Origin: Amoebidium appalachense
Taxonomy: Eukaryota > Ichthyosporea
Assembly (NCBI GenBank): GCA_963693365.1
Contig: CAVNZM010000015.1
Location: 4,898,001-4,962,000, forward strand
Reading direction: 5' to 3'
DNA length: 64,000 nt
The position numbers and the translations under genes were made by a program. Positions within the stretch are counted from its first letter, which is position 1, and each line of letters begins with the position of its first letter. Below, piece by piece: positions 42,853 through 64,000 of this stretch. A model generated the notes under the pieces. That model had not been told where the DNA came from. It ran no database searches and was given only the letters and a program-made list of their open reading frames with translations.

Positions 42853-44338
42853 CTGCAGCGCTATCCAGTCTCCTTGCATGTGTTGGTGTGTTTCTGGCAA
42901 CGGGCCACTACTACTACATCCGCCATGCTAAGTTCTCCGTTATTCAATTTTATCCCACCTACCTATGTTTGCCTCAGATCATCTTTGCATTTAGCACGAT
43001 TATGGCAAGTTTACCGCTCTCTGCCGCCCAGACATTCGGCGGTGTTTTAGGGTGTAAACTGCAGGGGTTGTTTTGGGAGTTTGGTATCTTGAGCAGTGCA
43101 TTTACAACTGCATGGGTAGCGTATTCTCTTTATCGCCTCCTTTCTGGTCAACGACCCACCATATGGAAGAAACGCGTTCTCTTACTTTTCTGGATATTAA
43201 TCCTTCCTCTAATTCTTACTCTTCCTCCATATTTTTTAAATCTTTACAGACCTTATCGGTCGAGATGCGGTGTGGCCTCGCATAACAACTTTCTTGTTAT
43301 TTCCTACAATGTAGTCATACCATTCTCTATACAGCTTATTGCAGCTTTCCTGCACATTCGCTCACATATAATCCTTGTTCGATCCGTGCAATTGCGCACA
43401 GCACCTGGTCATCTGTTGCGAGTTGCCGGACCAATGAGTGGGCCAAGCAGGGATATGTTACCACGTAGGCATTCACCCAGAAATAACAACGAAGAGCATG
43501 GAGAAGGCTGCAGCGACGACGGGTGTGAAACTAATGAGGCAATCGTTGTTGTTGATGTGGCTCACCAGGAGACGGGAGAAACACAGCTGACGACTATGCA
43601 GAGAAGGGGGCACATACATCAGGTGGGCTGTCAACTGTAAAATGGTTGTGTGTGTTTTTTGTCCGCGCGGGCCCCGGGGGGGGGGGGGGGGATAGGTTAG
43701 ATTTTCTGGGTGATATTCCCGTAGAATTCTACGGGAATTCCCATAGAATTTCTGAAGACGGACGGAGAAGGGGGCGCAGGGAAGGGGGAGGGGGGGGGAG
43801 GAGAGAGAGAGATGGGCTTTCCATGACCACTTGACCAGATGAATTTTTTATATATATGTAATGCTCTGTGTCTGTCCAGAAACAGACCGGTGCTAAGTAT
43901 GACTAAATTAATGACACAAAGCCAGAATCTTCCGAAACCTTCGGCACTGGCGCACCGGACCTTCAACACCAGCTGCAGGCTCAAATCTCCCCCGTGCCAC
44001 AACGGGGGGTTGCAGCGGCATACCTCCCCTGTGAAAACATCTGTCTACCTTCGCCCCCAAGGAACCTATCCTGGTCAGTAACAACTATAAGACCCCCTGC
44101 GCTAGATACAGACCCGGAAGGGTGTGCGGCACTCAAGAGATTGGCAATCATGTTTGGGTTTTTTGTGCTTGTGTTTGTGGTTCAGTGGATACCTTATGGT
44201 GTTCATATGATATACTCTGTGGTGTATGGTTGCAATAGTGTCCCTCTAGCCATACTTCAGGGTTTGTTGGTCAACTTGGGTGGGGTTCTGAATGCCATTC
44301 TTTACACACTGCTCCTGTCTGGAAGTAGACGCAGTTGA
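42853..44338 (+). CDS. Seven-transmembrane receptor, cAMP-receptor-like
   Basis: Two exons, about 42853-43622 and 43979-44338 (stop TGA), joined CAG/GTGGGC to CTGCAG in phase 0. Segments: TM1 ALSSLLACVGVFLATG; TM2 CLPQIIFAFSTIMASL; TM3 from CKLQGLFWEFGILSS, with the Cys expected to pair with RCGVA in loop 2; TM4 LFWILILPLILTLPPYF; TM5 VVIPFSIQLIAAFLHI; a long basic/acidic third cytoplasmic loop; TM6 LAIMFGFFVLVFVVQWIPYG; TM7 LQGLLVNLGGVLNAILY. The spacing and the QG...N...Y element in TM7 resemble Dictyostelium-type cAMP receptors and relatives. The ligand cannot be told. The first exon is uncertain. It lies divergent from SEC16. Confidence 0.7.
43715..43738. repeat. 24-bp perfect palindrome in the receptor intron
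   Basis: ATTCCCGTAGAA followed by its exact reverse complement, and then a third related half GAATTCCCATAGAATTT. Confidence 0.95.
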
Positions 44339-44414
44339 TGATGACCCCGAGTCGTGTTTTTCATAGCGACTGCAGCTGGTCACCCGGTCTTTTATGCTTT
44401 CTAAAAAGAATAGT

Positions 44415-44420
44415 AATAAA
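44415..44420 (+). terminator. Candidate polyadenylation signal of the receptor gene
   Basis: AATAAA lies 77 nt after the receptor stop codon, followed by a T-rich tract (44469-44495). Confidence 0.45.
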
Positions 44421-44639
44421 AACCAGGGTACGGTGTTTTTTTTTCCCTCCTTTGTTTTTCTTCTCTCCTTTTTTTTTTTTTTTTTTTTTTTTTTTGCCTT
44501 TTACGTTCGAGTTGGCAGAGTGTTGCTTTTCTCTTTTGAACATTTACCTGCCATATTGGGCAGGTTTACGTATCGGCACTTGCTGTGCATGATAACAAGC
44601 CATGTATGTTTAAATACATTTTTAATGTTTTTTAGCATC

Positions 44640-44678
44640 ACATCGATTCAAATGTCGCACATCGATTCAAATGTCGCT
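44640..44678. repeat. 20-bp tandem repeat upstream of the LINE
   Basis: CACATCGATTCAAATGTCG occurs twice in direct succession. Nothing else is seen in 44421-44760 apart from a T tract. Confidence 0.9.
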
Positions 44679-44774
44679 CTTTATTATCTGCTAATAAATA
44701 GTATCCTTCGCGCATCCACCCCTAAACCAGGCCATCCGTGGCCCTAAGGGCCGGGGAACACCCCCATCCATGTC

Positions 44775-45959
44775 ATGGCACATGCCTATAATCGTTTCAG
44801 AACCTCTTTCAAAGTTCCATCTACACCCATCACACATGTGCGACCATTAAAACGTCCAGCAGATACACCTACCACAGATGCACAACCAGAAAAACATCGC
44901 CTTAGACTAAGCGCAACACCTATTTACAATACACTACCCATTCAGAATAACACCACACCACTCCGTAGAAACACAATAACAACCATGCCGAAACTTTCGG
45001 TTGATACAGTACTGGCAGAACTTGCCCTCGTTAAGAAACAGCTAAATGAGCTGTTACCACTCAAGAACATGATAGAAAAACTCCAAACAGAAAATACCCA
45101 ACTCAAGCTCACCATTGATTCACTCACAGCCCAGCTAAACATTAGTGGATCGCAAAACCCCAAAACTCATGAGCAAACATCTCGCGACGGAGACATTTCC
45201 ACCCCAACACAAAACAACACAGGACCGGAAGCACAGCTCCCGGCAGAGTTCCTAGAATATGCGAACTCTCGTAAAACACCCGAGCTCCGCCAAATTGCCA
45301 AGGAAACATATGCCAGCATTCTTGCAGGCAACGAGTACCGCCGCAACTCCCCTCCCAAACCGCCGGCTAAGGGGAACACCCAAGCAAACGGTAACATCAA
45401 CATCCCACCCAAATACGAGAGGGTGTATTTCAAAGTCAAGCACGGCAGACGCCCACACAGGGCCATGTGGTCCATCTTCAAGGCTCTCGGCTTCCGGTGC
45501 TCTCGCATCCTTTGTCTGTCCTTCATTGGATACGATGTGCTGGAAGTAGCAGTACGGGGCGACTATAACCGTGCGTTCATCCGTGACGCGACAAAGGGGT
45601 GTGGAAGCTTCTTCACCCACCTCCCAAGCTACGACCCATGCGCGCCGGAAAACATTCAGAAAGCAGACAAAGAACGTAAAGTGTCTGCTAAGAATGCGTG
45701 CGCCACACGTTGTCGTGTACGCATCAGCAAGGCAAAAGAGTTCCTCGCAAAGTTGGAAAACGATGCTACGAGCGTGATAGACACGGACACGAAGGAACCA
45801 ATGTTTTCTGGTGAGAAACTGCTCGAGCGCAAACGCCGATGCGAGATGGAAATCGAGCTCTTCTGCGAACTGTTCGCGCTGGCGGAAGGTCGTGCATACG
45901 ACCCCGTAAGCGACAAGTGGGAACCAACCCCACAGGTGTCGGACCAAACCGATGCCTAA
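44775..45959 (+). CDS. Retrotransposon ORF1 protein
   Basis: 394 residues, intact. The N-terminus is basic and Thr/Pro rich. Residues about 78-120 form a Leu/Ile heptad coiled coil (ELALVKKQLNELLPLKNMI). The second half includes a conserved-looking block around YFKVKHGRRPHRAMW and RILCLSFIGYDVLEVA, then Lys/Arg-rich sequence ending DKWEPTPQVSDQTDA. Coiled coil plus basic region is the usual plan of LINE ORF1 nucleic-acid chaperones. The stop TAA overlaps the start of ORF2 (ATGCCTAA). Confidence 0.75.
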   Translation: MAHAYNRFRTSFKVPSTPITHVRPLKRPADTPTTDAQPEKHRLRLSATPIYNTLPIQNNTTPLRRNTITTMPKLSVDTVLAELALVKKQLNELLPLKNMIEKLQTENTQLKLTIDSLTAQLNISGSQNPKTHEQTSRDGDISTPTQNNTGPEAQLPAEFLEYANSRKTPELRQIAKETYASILAGNEYRRNSPPKPPAKGNTQANGNINIPPKYERVYFKVKHGRRPHRAMWSIFKALGFRCSRILCLSFIGYDVLEVAVRGDYNRAFIRDATKGCGSFFTHLPSYDPCAPENIQKADKERKVSAKNACATRCRVRISKAKEFLAKLENDATSVIDTDTKEPMFSGEKLLERKRRCEMEIELFCELFALAEGRAYDPVSDKWEPTPQVSDQTDA

Positions 45960-48900
45960 TTTATCCTTCTTCTTCTGGAATGCTCGGACACTGGGCCCCC
46001 AAAAGGGCCTCCCCCCCGGGACACTCGACGATAAAATCAGCTACATACAACAACAGACAAACAACCACACGTTTACAGTGATTTGCGAAACACAGTTTAA
46101 AAACCACCACAAATTCAACTCTACATTGGTCGACACATCCACACACCCCGGTTACGCGAAAAACCGAGGCATTATTGTACTTGCCGCACCACACGTGAGA
46201 GTGAAGTGCAAACCGGTAGCAAAAACGGAATTCTCGGTTTCTATAGAGTTTCTTTCTAATGTTTTTACTTTTGTATATTACCCACCATCTATGTCGGTTG
46301 TCGAATTGACTCACGAGTTGTCACAGTTACCAATGTCCACTGTTATTTTAGGTGATTTTAACACGCGACTCCACCACACAGACACACTGCAAGTGAGTGT
46401 CGGGTACCCATCTAAGCCCCCGGAGCGTGCTATCCCTTTAGCAAGGTATGTCCAAAGTCACACTTTGCGGTTCCCTCAAATATCCCATGCCCACAACACC
46501 GACTGGGGAGTGGCCTTTTGGCCATCAACCATGTCAAAACTCTCTCTCCCTCCTAACCTCTCTAGGTCATCTGACCACTCTCCTATCCTTTTCCTACCTA
46601 AGATCTCCCTTGATCTGCTCCCCCCTCCCCCTCCCACCTTTCGCCTCCGTCTATCCCAGCTTAAGTCACAGTGGGGTAGAGTTGATGTATGTGTATGCTA
46701 TGCTACGAAACACCCTATATATATGCGCCTATTAGAATCTGCACAAGCCAGGCCAGATTCACATCTCGTACTAGATACATGCACTAACTTTATTGTTGAT
46801 GATTTGATAGATCTCGGTGATTATGCTGGCGGTGGTAGGAAGGAATACCCCGATGCTCTCTTGTTACCAAACACCACTCCCGCTAGACTAGGTGAACCCC
46901 TGTCTCAAAAGGAAAGCTTGCGCCGGCTTGCTAGTATGAATCGATTTGGCCCCCCTGCTCGTATTATTGGTGATACCACTGGAGACCCCCTCATAGACTC
47001 TGATAAGTATTTCTCGGAACTGTTTAAAGATAGGACCCCCGCTCAGAAACCTATTGTGTGGCCTGTAGACCCATCTATCCCCATAGAATCGATCCTCCCC
47101 TTTTTCAGTCCCGATGCCATATGGTCTGTGATATCTAGTTATAGCTCTAGTAAGTCTTGTGGACCTGATGGACTCCCTGCTGGGTTTCTTAAAATCCTTG
47201 TTCCCTCCTACCCACAAAAGGAAAGTGATCGTGCTATTAAACCTGATCTTACTATCATGTTAAGCTCTCTCTTTTCTTGGTGTGTTAAATGTGGACATGT
47301 CCCGTCATCTTGGTTAGATACCTTAGTGATCCCCATAGTTAAGAAGGACTCTGAGGGCCCCATATCATCCTTTCGCCCCATTACACTAACCCAGGTTGTT
47401 CGTAGATTCTTTGAAGCTTGCTTACTTAGGTTATTTGCACATCACCCTAGGTTTCAATCTATTCTTCACATACACCCATGCCAATCCGCTTTTCGTAAAA
47501 ACAATTCATGTTATGTTCAAATAATGGCACTGCACGATTCTATGCAAGTTGGTGCACAATATGTTGGCTTTATTGATTGGAAAACTGCTTACGATTCTGT
47601 CTCCCCTGGTCTCCTATGGGAAAAGCTTGCTGCACGGGGTGTACCACACTGCATTGGTGTTCTGTTAGAAGCACTCTTGTCTCAAACCTATGGTAGAGCT
47701 GTGGTTAATGGGCATCTTTCATATGGTTTTGCTCGTACTAGAGGTCTCTTGCAGGGTTCATTGCTTAGCCCCTTTTTGTTTAACCTATTTATAGATGATT
47801 TGGCTGTCAAGATTTACGCCGAAAACGATGACCCTATTAATAACTTTCCGCCTGCACTTCTCTATGCTGATGATCTGTCCCTCCTTGCCCGTACCCCTAG
47901 ACGCCTGCAAAGATTGTTCGATGTAGTGTCAGAGTGGTGCAAGGCAAACCTTATGATCCTTAACATAGACAAATGTGGTGTTCTTGTACCTGATATAGCT
48001 AACAATTTACACACATTTACATTATCATCTAAACCTGTACCTATAGTTCCAGAATACAAATATCTTGGTGTTCCGGTTGATTCTGTTGGTGTTATGTTTC
48101 CCCATATGGTCGAAAAGAGGTACTAGAGTTGGCTCGTAAGCGGTTAGCTTTCTTCTCGGCTAATATTTTTAAAGACACACCCCTCCATCCTTCTATTAGA
48201 CTTACATTTATTCGCACTTTTGTCTTCCCGGCATGTGAATATGGTTTACCCCTTCTCGCCGCTTGGATCAAGAAAGAGAGAACTAGAGCGCTTAAACCCT
48301 TGGCAAATTTCCTTGAAGCAGAAGTTGCCTCCTTTCTATCTAACAACTGTTGTAAACCTGGGCCTGTAACGCTCTCGATATATGGTCTGGTCCCAATAGC
48401 TGCTAGAGTATCCTATCTCGCGCTGAAATTCAATAAGCACATAAGCCGCTTAAAGAAGTATTTGCCCTCCCACCCTCTCTTCTCTATCCGACCTGTCCCC
48501 TCCTCACCTCTCCCCTCTTTCCTCCCCTCTCTCTCCCCTTCTCCCCTGGGCACAAATACAAATAAACCCCGCAATAGTGTGTGTGTGACTTTGGACTGCC
48601 ACTTACTTATTAAACATGTACACAATCACAAGATAATCACGCAATATAACAAATGGAAAAAGATACCACACGACACTAGACCCGATGAAAGCATACACCT
48701 TGAAAAACTAAGCCTTATGTCTCGTTTTATATATACTGACCGCCTCAACCATATTGCCAAATATGGCACTCGCAAGTGTATAACACCTAAATACATATTA
48801 CCTTCCTGTAGAACTGGTCTTTCTCTAGCTGATGGTATTATTGATCAATTACCACGCTTTTACTGTACACGTGCTATACAGTGGAGATCTAATAAGTATA

Positions 48901-49148
48901 AGGTGGCATCATTTGCATGCCCAAACAACACACACACACACCAGTTTAACCGGTCATGTATCGCCAAATGTAGTTTGATAGACCACATAATACCGCAACA
49001 CACACACGTCACATTCACAACAGACACCCAGAAAGATAGCCTACCTGTAAATTACAACATCCTTAATTTTATACTAAACACGCGTAACTACGACCTGTTT
49101 ATTAGATGTATTGATTGGCTTGAGAAACACATCACTACAAAATTATAG
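45952..49148 (+). pseudogene. Retrotransposon ORF2: AP endonuclease plus reverse transcriptase, one frameshift
   Basis: Frame 1 runs 45952-48126. The endonuclease shows FWNARTL (residues 8-14), ICETQF (Glu46), ILGDFNTR (about 132-139) and SRSSDHSPIL (about 204-213). The reverse transcriptase shows SFRPITLT, motif A FIDWKTAYDSV (about 539), motif B GLLQGSLLSPFLFN (about 597), the YADD box LLYADDLSLLA (about 635) and YKYLGV. The frame is lost near 48100-48126, and the protein continues in another frame from about 48129 (LAFFSANIFKDTPLHPSIRL) to a stop at 49148. One missing base would explain it. The C-terminal part has Cys/His spacing around FACPNNTHTHQFNRSC, a possible zinc knuckle. No RNase H is visible. 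Confidence 0.8.
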
Positions 49149-49168
49149 CGCACGCGCACACACACACA

Positions 49169-49223
<55 letters not shown>

Positions 49224-49255
49224 CCAGCTGATACCGAGTGTCCCGAGGGGAGCCC

Positions 49256-49292
<37 letters not shown>

Positions 49293-49299
49293 GGGGAAC

Positions 49300-49897
49300 C
49301 CCAACTAATTGATTTCTCCTTGTAGTCTTTATGGTGTCTCGTAGAGAAAGTAAACCCTGATATATAGTCACCACCCGACATCTATGTACGTGATCATGAT
49401 ATACCTCTGAGGGGATATTCCGAGCAAAACCCCCCCCCCCATACCTGAGACTGGTTCTCTTTGCCTCGAGTAAACAGCGTAAACCCCCAGCATTATATAG
49501 CTAATGTAATTGGCTCACCTGGTCCCCAAGAGCAGCTCGGGTAGCTCGCACGTGATCACGTCACAAAGCTTTCTAAGTTTTGTGCCCGACCGTGCAGTGC
49601 ACCTGCGCGGCTCTACGTTGTAGATAGGGTCCCATGTTTAGGGAAGATCCCATGTTTAGTTTTTGTTCTTACTGCCTTTAACTAGCAGTATTATTTACGC
49701 TTGAACCCGTGTGTCCGTGTGAAGTTCCATATGGAGATACCTCTTCTCACTTTTTTTTGAAGGTTCTCGACACCCGATTTGCACGTCATCTTTTAGGCAA
49801 GCGTTTGTAGGCGCAGTAGACCATCTTCAACATCCTCTGATTTGTGGCTTTTTGACCCGTTGTTGCTTTAATATAACTCAAAATATTATTAGGCAAC
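49300..49897 (+). promoter_or_regulatory. 5' flank of the kinase gene
   Basis: About 600 bp between the LINE insertion and the kinase ATG, free of long repeats. GATCCCATGTTTAG-like sequence occurs twice (49627, 49648), and AT-rich TTTAATATAACTC lies about 30 nt before the ATG, so the transcription start is probably further upstream. Confidence 0.4.
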
Positions 49898-58108
<8,211 letters not shown>

Positions 58109-58930
58109 CCCCTGTGTGCCTGCGTCATGCACAAGGCATAGCTCGCACAGTGATTTGGGATATGGGCAGCAGACGATTCAGCCCTTTTTTATTGCTGTGA
58201 ATATCGTCAGGAATACTATCCGCGAATGCTTGTATATTCCATTTATATTTTTGTCCAGTTTTTGTTTGACTGGTTTATATTCTGCTTATGCTACCCCCGC
58301 CCTTCCCTTACCGGAAAAGGAAATTAGAAGAATAGATTGTTTTTGTCAAGTTGCTAGGAGCAAGAGATGTCTAGATTTCAACTATTTTTTATGCAGCGTT
58401 CTGCGCCGGCTTTTGTAAACACTACGAACATGTAGGTAAATACCAATTATCAGTACTACGCTGCACACCTGCATCTATGTCTTTTGGTTGTGAGCTTATC
58501 TCCAACCATCTGCAAGTAAAATAAATATGGCTCAAACTCTTTAACATAACATAACCGTAACTAAAATAAATTGGTTCAAAATTACTACACAACCAAGCTT
58601 AACTCAAACAAGGCGGCTCAAACTTTCTTACGAGATATACCTAGTATATCTGGGCTATCTACTCGGTCATCGCTGTCGGGAAATAAAGTCCATTAAAAAA
58701 AATCATAAAAAAAACTTTCTTAAACCTGAAACTAAAATAAATAAACTCAAGATAACTACACAACAGCAAACAAATGAAAAGATCAAGCATACTATATATC
58801 ACACACCACGGTACCGGACTCGCAGTGAATTTCTTTAGAGTTAATCATGAATTTCAAATCAATACTATTAGCACATACTTTCCAGCACATCGCTAGAAAA
58901 CAGACCCCCACAGTTAGCCGGAATTTCAGC
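58109..58930. other. Convergent spacer between the kinase and the minus-strand gene
   Basis: AT-rich, without microsatellites, and with several AATAAA hexamers on the plus strand (58519, 58564, 58681). It holds the right arm of the inverted repeat. No ORF supported. Confidence 0.6.
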
Positions 58931-63803
<4,873 letters not shown>

Positions 63804-63968
63804 CTGTGGGAAGAAAACAGTCAGCCACGTGTGTGTGTCTTTGGGGGGTAGTGCATGCTTACATCACCGATCCACATCCCACTCTTCACCACCTAAAAAT
63901 TCCAAATACAGCAACCTATTCAACCCTTGCACCAGAAACATCATTACAGAGCGGGAAAGAAAAACACA

Positions 63969-63999
<31 letters not shown>

Positions 64000-64000
64000 C

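Larger units (their letters stand above)
44760..49291 (+). mobile_element. Non-LTR (LINE-type) retrotransposon, nearly full length
   Basis: The element has two overlapping ORFs, then a (CA)n tract (49160-49222), a short unique 3' end with a possible GGGGAGCCCC hairpin and a 32-nt A tail ending at 49291. The octamer CGGGGAAC occurs at 44752-44759 and again at 49292-49299 just after the tail, a plausible target-site duplication. If that is right, only 15 nt precede ORF1, so the 5' UTR is very short or the copy is slightly truncated. It sits between the receptor and the kinase gene, in the same orientation as both. Confidence 0.85.

Overview
This window is nuclear DNA from a eukaryote with large, intron-rich genes. 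Introns follow GT-AG rules and are packed with (CA/GT)n microsatellites, (CT)n tracts and very long G, C, A or T homopolymers, up to a C run of about 70 at 27429-27498. There is no bacterial-type gene layout, and most long open frames are translations of simple repeats. The genes suggest a protist, alga or basal lineage rather than a vertebrate, but I cannot assign the lineage from sequence alone.

Layout. 1-9.7 kb: microsatellites, poly-G/poly-C zones, a 433-bp tandem repeat (3.55-4.39 kb) and a stretch rich in ATTGG boxes (5.4-5.95 kb), with no convincing gene. 9.73-10.95 kb, minus strand: the 3' end of an unrecognised gene with a PD-(D/E)XK-like motif set. 12.57-40.98 kb, minus strand: one SEC16 gene (COPII coat scaffold) that I could resolve into about 28 exons. 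The conserved central domain is unmistakable, flanked by a huge Q/P/W/S-rich repeat exon and a Tyr/Gly/Gln/Asp repeat exon. About 42.2-44.3 kb, plus strand: a seven-transmembrane receptor of cAMP-receptor-like type, divergent from SEC16. 44.76-49.29 kb, plus strand: a nearly complete non-LTR retrotransposon (ORF1 plus endonuclease/reverse transcriptase ORF2, poly-A tail). 49.90-58.11 kb, plus strand: a mitochondrial PDK/BCKDK-family kinase in at least 8 exons. 58.93-63.80 kb, minus strand and running off the window: exons of an acidic/Lys-Ala-Pro-rich nuclear protein tail, possibly the C-terminal domain of DNA topoisomerase II. It converges on the kinase gene.

The genes do not form a pathway; they are ordinary housekeeping neighbours. 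The unusual biology lies between the exons. A short dispersed element with a poly-C tail occurs at least 12 times. Every recognisable copy lies within one of two genes and points in the direction of transcription, and in two SEC16 introns its C tail runs into a splice acceptor. CA microsatellites likewise often end directly in the CAG of an acceptor. Several coding exons need a one-base shift beside G/C runs, most simply homopolymer indels in the assembly.
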